DNA of 37,515 bases. It comes from Lentisphaerae bacterium ADurb.BinA184. Its GTDB lineage: Bacteria > Verrucomicrobiota > Lentisphaeria > Oligosphaerales > MVZH01. The notes below the pieces were generated by a model. That model saw only the letters and a program-made list of their open reading frames with translations. It made no database searches and was not told the origin of the DNA. The DNA lies in assembly GCA_002068325.1 (NCBI GenBank), contig MVZH01000012.1, forward strand, positions 1 through 37,515, in the 5' to 3' direction. The translations under genes were made by a program, and so were the position numbers. This document shows positions 10,801 through 20,327 of this stretch, one piece after another (position 1 is the first letter of the stretch; every line of letters begins with the position of its first letter).

Positions 10801-13800
10801 TGTGCCGAGCAGGTTCAACTCGCCAGTGTTGACGGCCAGGGTGCCGCCAAAGGTGTTGGCCCCGTTGAGGGTCAGGGCACCGGCGCCGTTCTTGACAAAC
10901 GCCCCCGTGCCCGAGATGGCACTGGACAGGGTCTGCGTCAAGGGATTGCTGAAGATGAGGAACGAGGTGCCGTCGACGGCGATGGCGCCGCCCACGGCCC
11001 CATTGCGGGTTGCGCCGTCGCCGAGTTGCAGCGTGCTGCCGTTACTGACCGTAGTCGCGCCCGTAGCGGTGCTGATCCCGGACAGGATCTGGGTGCCCCC
11101 TCCGTTGATGGCCAAGGCCAGCGACCCCGTGTAGGCAACCGAGGTGTCGACGAGCGTGCCGGAGAAGCTGTAGGTGCCCGAGCCGCCCACCGTCAGCGTC
11201 CGGGTGGTACCCAGATTGGCATCGGTTCCATTGGCGCTGACCGTGCCGCCGCCAGTCGCCCCGTCGTTCAGGCCGGCGATCGTCTGGTTGTAGTTGGCGT
11301 CGCTGTTCTCATAGCCTCCCGACGACAGGTCGAAGGTGGCCCCAGTGTTGACGTGGAGCGTGGTGCCGGTCGGTAGGGCATTGGTCATGCCGATGCGCAG
11401 CTTGCCGGCCTCGACGTAGGTGTCGCCGATGTAATCACTGGCCGCACCGGTACTGTAGGCGTTGTTGTAGCCCGAATAGGCCAGCCACAGCTCGCCGTTC
11501 CCAAGTTTGGTCACATCCCCGGTGCCGGTGATCTTGGCGACGTTGGTGGCGTGCGCGGCGTCCGGGTTGTTGGCCAGCACATTGAGGGTGGCATCGCCAT
11601 GGAGGGTGATGGTATCCGTGCCGAAGCCATTGGTCGAGCTGTTGCTACGCAGGGTGGTCAACATGGCCCCGGCGGCCATGTCGATCTCATCAATCAGCGT
11701 CTTGTTGCCGCTGCCGCCCCCGGAATCCTGTCGGATATAGCCGTTGGCGGTGACATAGACCTTGTTCAGGAAGACAGTCCGCGTGCCACCGCCGCCATAG
11801 AGGTAGATGGCCCCGCCGTCGTTGAGGAGGAAATCGCCGCCGCCCAGGGCGATCGCGTCCGTGGTGCTCGAATTGTCCAGCGACAGGATGGCACCGCTCT
11901 GGATGACCACATCGGCGCCCGATCCGCCGAGGGCACCGACGCTGGTGTTGTTCAGCGACAGCGTGCCGCCGTTGATGGTGGTGCCGGACTGGGTGCTGGC
12001 GGCGCGCAGGTTCAGCGTCCCGGCATTCGTCACCAGTGCGCCGGTGAAGCTGTTGGCCGACCCCAGCGTCAGGGTGCCACCGCCGCCCTTGGTCAAGCCG
12101 TAGTCGAGGCCACCGTTGATGGGGCTGTTGATGGCCAGCGTGCCCGATGTGACAAGGATGACCGCTTCTTTGCTGGCACCGTTGCCGAGGGTGAGGCCGG
12201 TGAACCCGCTCAGGGTGGCGGTCTGGCCGGTGACCAGCGCCAGGCCACCGCTGGTGACGGCCAGCGAACCGGTGCCGCCGCCCGTCAGGGTGGCAGTGCC
12301 GGTGGGTGCCAGCACCAGCGAGTTCATGGTCTCTGCCGTATTCACGGTGAGAGACGTACCGGTGTCCTTGATGTTCTGGTCAGCGGCAGTCTTGCCAGCG
12401 AAGGTGACCATCTCACCGGTTCGCAGGGGGCGCAGCCCCACGCCGGTGTCGTAGGTGGCGAAAGTCGAGCCGGTGCCGCTGCGGGAATTGTCGGCCAGCA
12501 ACCACGGTACTACCTTTAGGTTCGTCGTCGTCGTTTGCCCGGTGGTCGTGTTCGCCGTAGTTGTGCCGATGCCCTCGACGCTGGCCGCATCGGTCAGCAC
12601 TAGCTTGGCGAAGGATGTCGAGCCGGTGGCCCCGTCCACGCCCAGTCTGTCGCCGCGGACCAGGCCGGTGGCGGCACCGTCGCGGCTCAGCCCGGCCGCC
12701 GTGAGAGCAACAGTGCCGTACTCGTTCCACAGCGTGACGGTGGCGGTCGTCTTAAAGGCGAGGTCACCGATCGTCTCACTCGTCCCCGGCGAGGTGCCAT
12801 TGCCGGAGATCTGGAAAACCCCGCGTTCGATGGTCACGGGTGTGGAGTTGCCAATCCGGTTGTTATTGTTGTCGGACGCTTGGCCATAGGCGGGGAAGTT
12901 CTGCAGCGAGAGCGTGCCGCCGATGATGTTGATGTCCGTGCTCCCGGTGATCGTTCCCGTGCCCCGCTGGACTGTCAGCGTCGAGCCGGGGTTGATGGTG
13001 GTGGTGCCGGTGTAGGTATTGGCGCCTTGCAGAACCACCCCGCCGGTGCCGTTGGTGGGGGCCGTGCCATTGAAACCGGCGGCGCCCACCACTAGGCTGT
13101 TGCCGCCGCCGGTGATGAGATCGCCGGTGCTCGTCAGCGTCAGGGTGCTGCCGCCGCCGCCCAGCCGGTAGACGCCGTCGCTGGCCGGCGTCAGGGTGGC
13201 ATTCGAGTAGGAGGCGGAGCCGGAGGCGCCCAGGAAGCTCTCCTGCATCCCGGCCGGCAGGGTGGAGAAGTCCAGTTCCTGCGTGTAGCTGGCGCCCAGC
13301 GCGATGACGCCAGCCTGGCTGTCGGCGGCGAACGTCGGCAGGGCACCGTCGTAGGCGACGGTCAACTGTGGTTGCCCACCGTTGATGTACCCGGTCGTGG
13401 GAACTGGCACGGCGACGAAAGTGACCGCCTGATTTCCCCCGACGTTCGTGCCGGCATCCAGGATCAGCCTGCCTACCCCCGAGATCACAGTGTCGTTCCC
13501 GGCGACGTTGGCCCCGAGGGTCGAGGAAGCGGAGACCTCCAAGGTTCCGTTGGACACCGTCGTGCCGCCGGTATAGGTGTTGGCCGATGTCTGCATCAGG
13601 CTCCAGGTGCCACTGCCGTCCTTGACCAGGCTGGTGGCGCCGCCGGTGCCGTCGCCGATGACCGGCGTGAACTGGTTGGTCGAGGTGCTGGTGCCGGTCA
13701 GGGTGAGGGTTCGCGCCCCCGAGCCGCCGTACCCGATCTCGTTGGTGTTGGTGAAGCGGAGGTAGTTGTTGCCGGTGTTGCTGAGGGTGCCGGTGAGTCC

Positions 13801-15012
13801 ACTCGCGTCACCCAGGGTGAACAGGCGGTCGGTGGTGGCGTTGGTGCTTTGCGTGTACCGCAACTGGCCGCCGCCGAAGACCAGGGAGGCGCGGTTGGTG
13901 GCCACGCTGGTGCTGTCGCCCTTGCCGATCGGGGAGTTGGCGCCGATGTCGGCGAAGCGGGCGACCCTGAGGGTGCCGCCGTCGATGGTCACCGGGCCGG
14001 TGAAGGTATTGGCGTTGGGATTGATGATGGTCGTTCCGGGGCCCTGGATGACGAGCGAGACGGGATTGGCTGACGAGGTTTCGGTGATGAGACCTCTGTC
14101 GTTGTTGTTGGCGTTCCCGCTGTTGAACGTGAACCCGCCGGCCCCCATGAGGGTCAGGGTCCCAGCCCCGGTCAGCCCCACGTCGCTGACGTCGCCGTTG
14201 AAAAAGATCGTCTCCCCGCTGTTGTCGTTGCGAACCAAGGCATCGCCGTCCAGGATGACAACCCCTGTCAGGAACGGGTTGGACACGTTCCCGTAGATCG
14301 CGCCCAGCCCGCCGACGCCCGTGCCGCTGATGGTGACGGGCGTTAGGTAAATGCCGGCGGAGCCCGTCATCACGACGGTGGCACCGGACTCGACGGTGAG
14401 CGGGGCATTGAGGTTCTGGCCGAATGATGCGGTATTTGTAGCCGTCACCCTGGTTCCAGATTTGATGGTTGAGGTGCCGGCAAAGCCGCTTCCCGCATTG
14501 AACGAGAAGCTGCCACCGGTGAGGATCAGGTCGCCGCTTCCTGTCACGGCGTTCGAGAAGGTTCCGCTGGAACGGTTCACGACGTAAGTGCCGTTATTCA
14601 CGATGGATCCCGAGACACTGCCGGTAGTGCCGCCGTCGCCCACCTGCAGGGTGGCGCCGGCGTTGATGGTGGTTCCCGACGTGGGGACGTTGGCGGCGCC
14701 CCCAACCAGCGTCACGCTGCCTTCCTCGACGGTCAGCGATCTCCCATTCTGGTTGCCGTTGAGGGTGACCGTGAAGGTGCCGGTGTAGTTGGTTCCCGAC
14801 GAGAAGAAGAGGTCGTCGGCGCTGGTGGTAGTGGCGGTCAGTGTGCCGCCGGTGCCGGTGCTGCTGTCGTTCCAGAAGGTGTCGGTGCCCCAGGTGCCGG
14901 GGGCGGTGGTGCCGGTGTTGGCGTCCGTCCCGTTGGCATCCCAGTACAGGTTGGCGGCCAGGGAACTCCAGCCGGCGAACAGGGCCAGGGCGGTCAACAG
15001 GCGCGTCCTCAT
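7801..15012 (-). CDS. Giant PEP-CTERM autotransporter-repeat protein with PA14-like domain
   Basis: The 2403-aa protein has signal peptide [20 protein letters not shown] and opens with [13 protein letters not shown], common in this class. Most of it is autotransporter-associated beta-strand repeats of the form GxGTLTLxGANTFxGxTxVxxGTL, predicted to build a long beta-helix. A PA14-like block spans about residues 1875-2055 ([33 protein letters not shown]), suggesting glycan binding. The carboxy terminus is a PEP-CTERM tail: [17 protein letters not shown] followed by an arginine cluster, the substrate signature of exosortase. It is therefore likely exported and then surface-anchored or released. 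Start ATG 15012 has GAGGAG 7 bases upstream. An in-frame ATG at 15057, with AAGGAG 7 bases before it, would add 15 residues. It is last in the array and follows a broken pilin gene. Its last ~180 residues nearly match the 1137-aa protein at 23062-26475. Confidence 0.9.
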   Translation of the reverse strand: MRTRLLTALALFAGWSSLAANLYWDANGTDANTGTTAPGTWGTDTFWNDSSTGTGGTLTATTTSADDLFFSSGTNYTGTFTVTLNGNQNGRSLTVEEGSVTLVGGAANVPTSGTTINAGATLQVGDGGTTGSVSGSIVNNGTYVVNRSSGTFSNAVTGSGDLILTGGSFSFNAGSGFAGTSTIKSGTRVTATNTASFGQNLNAPLTVESGATVVMTGSAGIYLTPVTISGTGVGGLGAIYGNVSNPFLTGVVILDGDALVRNDNSGETIFFNGDVSDVGLTGAGTLTLMGAGGFTFNSGNANNNDRGLITETSSANPVSLVIQGPGTTIINPNANTFTGPVTIDGGTLRVARFADIGANSPIGKGDSTSVATNRASLVFGGGQLRYTQSTNATTDRLFTLGDASGLTGTLSNTGNNYLRFTNTNEIGYGGSGARTLTLTGTSTSTNQFTPVIGDGTGGATSLVKDGSGTWSLMQTSANTYTGGTTVSNGTLEVSASSTLGANVAGNDTVISGVGRLILDAGTNVGGNQAVTFVAVPVPTTGYINGGQPQLTVAYDGALPTFAADSQAGVIALGASYTQELDFSTLPAGMQESFLGASGSASYSNATLTPASDGVYRLGGGGSTLTLTSTGDLITGGGNSLVVGAAGFNGTAPTNGTGGVVLQGANTYTGTTTINPGSTLTVQRGTGTITGSTDINIIGGTLSLQNFPAYGQASDNNNNRIGNSTPVTIERGVFQISGNGTSPGTSETIGDLAFKTTATVTLWNEYGTVALTAAGLSRDGAATGLVRGDRLGVDGATGSTSFAKLVLTDAASVEGIGTTTANTTTGQTTTTNLKVVPWLLADNSRSGTGSTFATYDTGVGLRPLRTGEMVTFAGKTAADQNIKDTGTSLTVNTAETMNSLVLAPTGTATLTGGGTGSLAVTSGGLALVTGQTATLSGFTGLTLGNGASKEAVILVTSGTLAINSPINGGLDYGLTKGGGGTLTLGSANSFTGALVTNAGTLNLRAASTQSGTTINGGTLSLNNTSVGALGGSGADVVIQSGAILSLDNSSTTDAIALGGGDFLLNDGGAIYLYGGGGTRTVFLNKVYVTANGYIRQDSGGGSGNKTLIDEIDMAAGAMLTTLRSNSSTNGFGTDTITLHGDATLNVLANNPDAAHATNVAKITGTGDVTKLGNGELWLAYSGYNNAYSTGAASDYIGDTYVEAGKLRIGMTNALPTGTTLHVNTGATFDLSSGGYENSDANYNQTIAGLNDGATGGGTVSANGTDANLGTTRTLTVGGSGTYSFSGTLVDTSVAYTGSLALAINGGGTQILSGISTATGATTVSNGSTLQLGDGATRNGAVGGAIAVDGTSFLIFSNPLTQTLSSAISGTGAFVKNGAGALTLNGANTFGGTLAVNTGELNLLGTTTTAATVASGAIFSPGGNAGDVTVDALTFNGASIYKWEVSATGTDRILVNGDLTVNGTPTLQLTNLDNTPPPASWAVIEYTGSLLNNAAWTIDYSQTSAGTASNWTDGTGNWDDGANWDQQGWGGGSIFYDTVNKKVMLTGVTASTSTPSSTTDVVIAPAADAAVTGSAAPRTINSLVLGDSSANSHSLTLQAGAPLTTTTTVTVNPSGTLTATAAGLSASHLTVTGTASLGGVIGIPTVSSSGTTRIAAGATGMIAALNVTGGTTTVEAGAAPTLTAVTLSGSANLTAAGGSIGALTLESGYSGTVNVNVGATLSSPVSVPSGTFNYNNGGTLTSLAVNGGSASIDGDSTVATATLATGAALALHDGTIGTIAASTGTIDTYAGATVGTATLTGGGTGAAVDTNGTYLTVTNTLTIKPGTGDFAAAYTGPAGGFGIRGDDLANAATGILLNTAGGKVTLTQQVDGYVAGLDVRAWTTDAGGLQNLEGTPYSLTSPSVTPDHSTPGLGGLNSGLSHMTNAIHWNLNDSQEWASNGGLSAPPYPTDYRTTYAVEYRGLVYIPSDGTYRFATSSDDRSAFWLDPTSDNPNYNDAIVQNRYDQGVTRRQSSQLSLNEGYHEIIVRFTQGGGGHGLYVEWDPTGGTSFADIPGDRFFHGGSVAGPVNMPTTAVTVTATGELALPTGDNHFGTLTLGGAGTNFTLSGATSVTFNGDVVGTGTTAVLLGGPILRLAGTNIDATNPTDSLTLPDVEFSAPAVTVNASGTGTVIFSGDTSFTAQGASLTVGGGLLQVDGTLGDVALAVLAGARLGGIGTIGSVIDGAGSVDPGNDLGLLTAVQADPTGGLDYNFEFTMKNGEPNWAEVENDVFRLTDASTPFMSALDGDNTISLYLEAALFASLLDGDELYGGFYTDAGDPLASLEDAVLDVYYEDAGGSVTYNGVTYSPLTDPLASFTLGTVANAEFAAGGYLTVFSYSGAVIPEPASLVLLALAGVAGVRRPRRR
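7865..8402. repeat. Carboxy-terminal module copy 1 (partner 23123-23660)
   Basis: This stretch encodes the last ~180 residues of the 2403-aa protein and aligns with 23123-23660. The offset is exactly 15258 bases at both ends I checked, so there is no net indel. Long runs of bases are identical, as in the segment encoding [20 protein letters not shown]. It signals recent duplication or gene conversion. Confidence 0.85.
8839..9350. repeat. PA14-like module copy 1 (partner 28492-29003)
   Basis: The PA14-like coding block aligns with the giant gene at 27571-35874. The offset is 19653 bases at both ends checked, with no net indel. The proteins share segments such as [19 protein letters not shown] and [10 protein letters not shown]. 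Divergence is greater than for the carboxy-terminal module at 7865-8402. Confidence 0.8.
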
Positions 15013-15378
15013 GTGCGGACTCCTCTCATGGATCGAACCGAATGTCGGGACACGCATTTGCGTTCTCCTTGTGTCTGGCTCACACCACACGGTCGTGTGA
15101 CATGGTGTCGTTTTCTCACCCGACAGCCTCTCCGTCCGGTCCGCAGACCTTTGCGGCGCTTGCAGAACCCCTGCACCACGTGGCCGGGACAGAGCCCGGC
15201 CCTCCCTCGCCGCCGAACGTGCCCGCTGTCTTGCCATGCTGGAGGGACGACCACTGTGTCGTCCGGGTACGTCCGCGGCAGACCGGGTCTTTGGGTATGA
15301 CCTGGCGGACACGGAGGTCCGCCCTCCACCGCGCGAGGCAGTTGTCGTCTGCGGTGGGTTCTGCCAGCGCCTCCTTCA
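15013..15378. other. Spacer between broken pilin and PEP-CTERM gene
   Basis: This 366-base stretch has no recognisable gene. It contains ribosome binding sites for the two possible starts of the 2403-aa gene (GAGGAG at 15020-15025; AAGGAG before 15057). A small hairpin CACAC-GGTC-GTGTG lies at 15086-15099, nested within ACACCA/TGGTGT arms (15082-15087 and 15103-15108). It also holds the composite palindromic element at 15240-15328. The upstream pilin frame, after its frameshift, stays open through the spacer and stops at 15009, overlapping the downstream ATG. Confidence 0.7.
15240..15328. repeat. 89-bp composite palindromic element
   Basis: Outer arms TGGAGGG (15240-15246) and CCCTCCA (15322-15328) are inverted. 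Inside are two perfect hairpins: GGACGAC-6-GTCGTCC (15245-15264) and GGCGGAC-6-GTCCGCC (15304-15323). The nested symmetry looks like a non-coding repeat of REP/BIME or MITE type. No second copy was noticed in this window. Confidence 0.65.
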
Positions 15379-15719
15379 TCAGAACAGTGTGGTTGACGGC
15401 TTCTTCGTGCAATCGTTGCCGAAGCCGAAGTACCATAGCACACCGTTGCCATTACGGTGAAGCTGCTTGTAAAGATAGCCGTAGAGGATATGCAGGCCTT
15501 GGGGACGATGGGGTTGTCGCCGCCGTCGCCGGCGTAACCGAAAAGCGCCACTCCGATCTGCCGCAGGTTGCTGGCGCAGGCGGCCCTGAAGGTGTTCTCG
15601 CGGGCCTGCCGCAGCGCCGGCAGGAGCAGCGACGCCAGCAGCGCGATGATGGCAATGACCACCAGCAGTTCGATGAGCGTGAACCCATTCGTTCCCGTCG
15701 TCGTCCTCGTTCGCGTCAT
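15379..15719 (-). pseudogene. Broken prepilin-like gene (internal deletion plus frameshift)
   Basis: The intact relative is the 355-aa pilin at 20328-21395. The amino terminus is well kept: [20 protein letters not shown], then [18 protein letters not shown] and [10 protein letters not shown]. Relative to the intact gene, 615 bases (205 codons, in frame) are missing between GYAGD and [11 protein letters not shown]; both borders carry TCGCCG in the intact copy. Then one base is lost around 15488-15493. The matching carboxy terminus ([24 protein letters not shown]) lies in the next frame and stops at 15379. Without the shift correction, the first frame runs on to 15009. The start is taken as ATG 15719; upstream in-frame ATGs at 15737 and 15764 are possible, and none has a clear ribosome binding site. 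It occupies the slot in front of a PEP-CTERM gene where other pairs carry an intact pilin. Confidence 0.82.
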
Positions 15720-15764
15720 TGCCAAGTCTTTCGCCATCGCAGTTGCGGTCTTCGCACACGCCAT

Positions 15765-16080
15765 CGTAGTGGCCGTTCACCACCGTCGCCATTCACGCCC
15801 CGGGTCGCCGGGGCGCTCCAGTAGGGCGACCCGTTCCGGCTTCGCGAAGCGCTACGCCGCGACAGGCCCGTGTCGCCCGATCCTTCCGTCCAAGGTCTCC
15901 AGAAGAACCGCAGAGGCCTGCGGTCTCCAGAAGATCCATCATCTGGCTGCCTCTGCGTCTGATTGCCTGAGCCCTGGACCCAGGAGTCCGGACGCTGGAC
16001 CCAGTCTCGCGTTGCGTGCTCCGCGCCCCTGAGGTCGGCACGCCCGATCATCCGAGATACACCCGGTCACGTGCCCCTGT
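15765..16080. other. Spacer with short repeats, no gene seen
   Basis: No coding sequence is recognisable between the GH42-like gene stop and the broken pilin. The spacer contains a perfect palindrome GCTTCGCGAAGC (15839-15850). A 13-bp direct repeat GGTCTCCAGAAGA occurs at 15894-15906 and 15922-15934, with a hairpin CCGCAG-AGGC-CTGCGG between and overlapping it (15908-15923). A degenerate heptamer tract follows at 15965-16006. No clear promoter was found. Confidence 0.65.
15965..16006. repeat. Degenerate 7-bp tandem repeat
   Basis: Six heptamers in phase: GCCTGAG, CCCTGGA, CCCAGGA, GTCCGGA, CGCTGGA, CCCAGTC. The common pattern is roughly NCCTGGA. Copies are more diverged than in the tracts around tsaD, but the 7-base register is constant. 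Confidence 0.6.
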
Positions 16081-18183
16081 TCACGCCCACCGGCACGAGG
16101 TGCAGTTGGGGCATCGCAGCCAGATTCCCTGGCCACCCGGCACGACCACCTGAAGGCGGGTGCCGGCTTGGCCGCGGCACACTGGCAGAGTGCGGTTGGC
16201 GACCACCTCCAAGGCCTGGTCATAGGTCGCATCGGCAACTGTGAGGGTCGCCTCCTGGTCGGTGTCGGTGGGGTTGATGAGAAAATAGTGATCGGCGGCG
16301 GCGTGCCGTCGGCGGAAGGCGACGGCACCGTCGCACTGCCACCCCGGCCTGAACGATCCCAGAACGGCATCTGCCAGAGTCGTCTCCCAGGCGGCATTGC
16401 CGGGCCGGAAGCAGCGGCTCGCGACCTCGTGGGCGAAGTAGACGACCTGGCCGGCACCGAGGCTGTGGCAGAGGGTGGCCGGGCGGCCATCGTCGAGGCG
16501 GGCGATGACTTCGGCCCGCGTCGGCTCGACTTCGCTGAACTGTCCGGCCAGGGGCAGGCCGTGGACTCGACGGGGTTCGTGCTGGGCATGGAAATGGTTG
16601 ACGGCAAAGGCACCGACCAACCGGTCGAATTCCCCGCCCGAGCCGGCGACCCGGACCCGGCCATGCTCGTCAAAGGTTGCGAAGGGGGCGTCGGCCACCA
16701 GTCGGCCTCCGCCCTCGACGTATCGCCCCAGCGCGGCCATGACGTCCCGCCGGACGAGGGCCATGCCGGGCACGACCAGGGTCGGGTAGCCATCGGCGCG
16801 GCCAGCCACCAGTTCGTTGTCCGTGATGAACTCGAAGGGGATATTGCGGTTCAGCAGGGCGCGTGCGGCACCGAGGCGCCGGCGCGAGTTCTCATCAGTG
16901 GCGGAACCATCCAGGGGCCCCATGTCGCGTTGGCTGGCGAACATCTCGGCTTCCCAACTGTAGAGAATGGCGGCGCGGGGTTCGGAGGATGCCTCGGCCA
17001 GTTCGCCCCGGTACTGTCGAACGTGGCGGGCCAGTTCGCCCAGCAGGCGGGCACGCCGTGATGGTTGCCCCTGCAGCGTGGTCAGGCCGTACTCGCCGGC
17101 CTCGGGTCCCGAGAGGCGGCAGTTCCAGGCCCACAGACCGATGCCCTGCAGGCCGGCGGCCAAGTAGCAAAGCATCATCTGCAGGTGCTCGCCGGCTTGC
17201 ATGTTGTGCTGGCGCAGGGCGCTGCGGAAATTGGGGCCTCCGGTCGTTTCGTAGGGCAGCGCCCATTTCCCTTTGGCCAGGTCGCGGGTGAGGCGGGCCT
17301 GCACGTAGAGTGGCAGCAGAAACTCGCCGGGGAGGATCCAGAAATGCCAGCCCGCGTGGATGGAGCTGAAGAAGCCGTCGGCGCGGGAGGCCTGCAACTC
17401 GAAGTCCCAATTCGAGACGGCGGCATTGCCCAGCAGTTGGTGGACACCGGTCAGTACGGGGTGGGCGGGATCGTGCTGCTGCCAGCAGCGCTCGATGCGG
17501 GTCATGCGTTCGGCCAGCAGCTCCGTCTTGAAGCGGGCCAGATCACGACGGTGCCGATACTTCTCGAAGTGGGTACCGCGCAGGCCCCGCCAGGCCTCCC
17601 AGGAGTCCAGTCCGGGCAGGAGTGGCCCGCCGTAACCCCAGGCGCAACTCAGGTTTGCCAGCGTGCCGTACTGCTGTTGCAGCCACTCGGTGAACAGGGC
17701 CACGAATCGCGGATCCTGCTCCATGGCTTCGGGAAAGCCCCCCGGTTCACCGACTCCCTCGTAGGCGAGCAGGCACGGGCGATGGCGGTAGCGACCGGCC
17801 GCCGCCGCCACATACTTGTCGATCAGCCGGTGGTACTCATCGTCGAGCAGGTACGAGTCTCGGTGGACCAGGTGGGGAGGGCCGCTCATCCAGTCTGCGT
17901 AGCCGACCCGCAGATTCGGGATGATGCGAAGGCCAGCCTCTTCGGCCAGATCGAAGATCAGGTCGAGCTGCGAGAAATCGTAGCGGTCTTCGCCCAGGTA
18001 GCGGACGCCGCAACCGCCCTCACCGCCAAAACGGAGGCAGTCGAAGCCGCATTCCCGCAGATCCCGCAGATACCGGCGGAGGTCGGCCTCCGTGGTTTCC
18101 TCGGTGACAAAGACAAACGGCGCAAACGGCCACGGGATGTCCGATGGCCTGTTGGCGAAAAAACCGGACTTGATCGTGCCCAT
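16081..18183 (-). CDS. GH42-like beta-galactosidase
   Basis: The 700-aa protein looks like a glycoside hydrolase family 42 (clan GH-A) enzyme, which removes terminal beta-galactose by a retaining mechanism. The TIM barrel covers about residues 20-395. Likely acid/base is E146 (YEGVGEPGGF, 141-150) and likely nucleophile E312 (WALPYETTGGPN); from memory, characterised GH42 enzymes have these near 141 and 312. Residues about 405-505 (AAILYSWEAEMF to YVEGGGRLVADAP) match the glutamine-amidotransferase-like trimerisation domain, and a small beta domain ends the protein. No signal peptide is visible, so it is probably cytoplasmic. Start ATG 18183 begins at the conserved region; the longer frame to 18408 overlaps the previous gene. 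The ribosome binding site is weak. It lies downstream of the 674-aa PEP-CTERM gene. Substrate specificity is not certain. Confidence 0.8.
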   Translation of the reverse strand: MGTIKSGFFANRPSDIPWPFAPFVFVTEETTEADLRRYLRDLRECGFDCLRFGGEGGCGVRYLGEDRYDFSQLDLIFDLAEEAGLRIIPNLRVGYADWMSGPPHLVHRDSYLLDDEYHRLIDKYVAAAAGRYRHRPCLLAYEGVGEPGGFPEAMEQDPRFVALFTEWLQQQYGTLANLSCAWGYGGPLLPGLDSWEAWRGLRGTHFEKYRHRRDLARFKTELLAERMTRIERCWQQHDPAHPVLTGVHQLLGNAAVSNWDFELQASRADGFFSSIHAGWHFWILPGEFLLPLYVQARLTRDLAKGKWALPYETTGGPNFRSALRQHNMQAGEHLQMMLCYLAAGLQGIGLWAWNCRLSGPEAGEYGLTTLQGQPSRRARLLGELARHVRQYRGELAEASSEPRAAILYSWEAEMFASQRDMGPLDGSATDENSRRRLGAARALLNRNIPFEFITDNELVAGRADGYPTLVVPGMALVRRDVMAALGRYVEGGGRLVADAPFATFDEHGRVRVAGSGGEFDRLVGAFAVNHFHAQHEPRRVHGLPLAGQFSEVEPTRAEVIARLDDGRPATLCHSLGAGQVVYFAHEVASRCFRPGNAAWETTLADAVLGSFRPGWQCDGAVAFRRRHAAADHYFLINPTDTDQEATLTVADATYDQALEVVANRTLPVCRGQAGTRLQVVVPGGQGIWLRCPNCTSCRWA

Positions 18184-18239
18184 GGAGTCCCGTCGTTGAA
18201 CGTTCTGAGTCGGGTGCTCCCGGAATCCGCCGCCTGCCT

Positions 18240-18295
18240 GCCCTGGCTTTGGATCCAGGACACAGGACCCGGGCCACAGCCCCGATCCCTGATCT
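18240..18295. repeat. Degenerate 7-bp tandem repeat
   Basis: Eight heptamers in register: GCCCTGG, CTTTGGA, TCCAGGA, CACAGGA, CCCGGGC, CACAGCC, CCGATCC, CTGATCT. The tract fills the spacer between the 674-aa PEP-CTERM stop and the GH42-like start. Identity between copies is low, but the 7-base phase can be followed. Confidence 0.55.
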
Positions 18296-18296
18296 C

Positions 18297-20321
18297 TTAC
18301 CGTCGCTGCCTCAGGCCTGCCACCGCGGCCCGGTTCGACAGGCCCACGGCCAGCAGGGCCAGCAGGGTCAGCGAGGCCGGTTCCGGAATGGCCGTGTAGT
18401 TCAACCACAACTGATTGCCGCTTTGGGTCACCGCGAGGCTGCCGCCGACGAAACTGCCGAGCGGATCATCGATGACGAACAGGCTTGGCGAGAAGTTGAG
18501 GACGCTGCCATAGGAGGCGAAGGGAATGGAGAAACCCTCTGCCTCGAGTCCGGGCGCCAAGGCATAGAGGCCCAGTTTGACACTGCCGGCGGCGGGCAGG
18601 GCGAGCTGGCCCGAGACGCTCAGCAGATCCCAGTCCGTCCCAGCCACTCCCAGGGGATCGAGCACTTCGATTTCGACCGTCGAGTCACTGAGCAGAGCCA
18701 GGTCGCCGGTCACACTCAGCACGCCGGGCTGCTTCCCCGGAGCGACGGTGCCGGAGACGCTGACGTTGCCGGTGACTGTGCCGGTTCCGCCCAGCAGGCC
18801 GGTGGCCCCGACCGTCAGAGAACCAGCGCTGGCGCCCGCCAGATCCAGATTCTTGGTCCCATTCACCAGTAGCGTGCCGTTGACCGTGGTCAGATAGGCC
18901 TCCAGGTTGGGGAACGACGCGCCGCTGTTCTCCAGTTCCACCGTGACGCCCGGGCCGATGGTGGTGACGCGGGCGCTGTTGGCATCCTGCAGGTCGAGGA
19001 TGGCCGTGCCGGCCCCCTCCGTGGCCAGCAGCCGCCAGGTGCCCGACGTCAAGGTCTTGGAGGTTGGATTGTAGAACTGCGTGGTGTCCAGCTCGCTGCG
19101 CAGTTCCAGTTCCGCCTGGGTGACCTGGACGGTGCCGCTGTTGCGCAGGATGCCAGACTGACCTATGGCGTAGTAGTCTGTCCCCGACTTGAGCAACGTG
19201 CCCTGGTTGTCGAACACCGTACCGGCGTTGACACTGCTGTAGTCGCCCGAGACGAACTCGTGGAGACCCCGGTTCGTGTAGGTCGCGCCGTCGCTCGTGT
19301 AGAAGCGCCCGGTCACCCGGATCGTGCCCTCGTTGACCAGCGCTCCGGTGGTCCCGTCCCCGTAGACGGTTTCACCGCCCAGCGTGATCGTGTTGGGGCT
19401 GCCGCTGGGGTTGGTGACCGTGTGGCCATTGGTGTAGAGACTGCCATCCGTCCACTCGACGCCCTGGGCGGCGTTGAACGTGACATCCTCCCCGACCCGG
19501 AGAGCCTTGGTAATCTGGATCTTCCCGGCGACGTTGAACATGTCGCCAGTTGTGCTGCTGTAGGTCATGTTGCTATTGGCCAGCTTGAGAATGGCACCGG
19601 CAGCCACCGTGAGGGAGGAGAACCTGAACTCGCCGGTGCCGTCGTTCTGGATGGAGAGCGTTCCTTCCTGCACATCCACCTTGACCGGCTGAAGGGTGCC
19701 CGCTCCATCGACGCTGGTGATGACACCGCTGTTCTGAATCGAGAAGCCGTCGCTCCCGCTCTTGATCAGCGTGCCGTTGGCCACCCTCACGGTGGCACCG
19801 GCAGCGATTTGGGCGAACTGGTTGCTCCGAAACTCCAGGGTTCCGGGGCAGTCGAACAGCAGGTTGTTATTGAGGTAGAACCGGTAGGTCTCAAGGTAGT
19901 GTCCTTGGTTGAGGTAGGTGCCCAGGCCCGTGGCCGGGCCGTTAATGGTCGTGTTTCTGCGAGAGTGCAGACTGCCGGCCACATGGGTGAGGGCATAGCT
20001 GTCATTAATGGTGATGGTCGAGTTGCCCGTGCTGTTGTTGACGCCGGTGGAATCGCCGTAGGAGTAGTCGCCGTTGACCGTCATGGCCAGGTCGACGTTG
20101 ATCCAGTCGCCCGCCACCGGGACGCCCACAGGGCTCCAATTGGCGGATGTGCCCCAGTCGCCGCCGGTACTGGTATCGTAATAGATGCCAGCGCTGGCGG
20201 TGGCGGCACTCAGAATAGTGGCGAGAGCAACGGCAAGGGCACTGGCGAGGCGGGTGAGGGGCGTCGTGAGGGTTCCCCTTGTTTTCGGCAGGGTGTATAG
20301 ATTGGTGATGCGGGTTTCCAC
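18297..20321 (-). CDS. PEP-CTERM beta-strand-repeat surface protein
   Basis: The 674-aa protein has a signal region (LASALAVALATILSAATASA, about residues 26-45) followed by GIYYDTSTGGDWGTSANWSP, a start typical of this class. The body is beta-strand rich with diverged autotransporter-type repeats (GATGLLGGTGTVTGNVSV, then APGKQPGVLSVTGDLAL). It ends in IPEPASLTLLALLAVGL and a basic tail, a PEP-CTERM signal, so export and exosortase processing are expected. The start is GTG 20321; no ATG exists before the signal peptide, and the gene lies only 6 bases after the stop of the 355-aa pilin, which suggests translational coupling. No strong ribosome binding site is seen. It lacks a PA14-like or F5/8C domain, and binding activity cannot be inferred. 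Confidence 0.87.
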   Translation of the reverse strand: METRITNLYTLPKTRGTLTTPLTRLASALAVALATILSAATASAGIYYDTSTGGDWGTSANWSPVGVPVAGDWINVDLAMTVNGDYSYGDSTGVNNSTGNSTITINDSYALTHVAGSLHSRRNTTINGPATGLGTYLNQGHYLETYRFYLNNNLLFDCPGTLEFRSNQFAQIAAGATVRVANGTLIKSGSDGFSIQNSGVITSVDGAGTLQPVKVDVQEGTLSIQNDGTGEFRFSSLTVAAGAILKLANSNMTYSSTTGDMFNVAGKIQITKALRVGEDVTFNAAQGVEWTDGSLYTNGHTVTNPSGSPNTITLGGETVYGDGTTGALVNEGTIRVTGRFYTSDGATYTNRGLHEFVSGDYSSVNAGTVFDNQGTLLKSGTDYYAIGQSGILRNSGTVQVTQAELELRSELDTTQFYNPTSKTLTSGTWRLLATEGAGTAILDLQDANSARVTTIGPGVTVELENSGASFPNLEAYLTTVNGTLLVNGTKNLDLAGASAGSLTVGATGLLGGTGTVTGNVSVSGTVAPGKQPGVLSVTGDLALLSDSTVEIEVLDPLGVAGTDWDLLSVSGQLALPAAGSVKLGLYALAPGLEAEGFSIPFASYGSVLNFSPSLFVIDDPLGSFVGGSLAVTQSGNQLWLNYTAIPEPASLTLLALLAVGLSNRAAVAGLRQRR

Positions 20322-20327
20322 GGTGCG

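Noticed and set aside
7801..15012. Classical autotransporters (type V secretion)
   Set aside because: The repeats are of the autotransporter-associated type, but no carboxy-terminal beta-barrel is present; all four proteins end in a PEP-CTERM tail instead.
15116..15436. 106-codon - strand frame across the palindromic element
   Set aside because: It overlaps the broken pilin end and the hairpin element, has no recognisable protein features, and its codons follow the inverted repeats.
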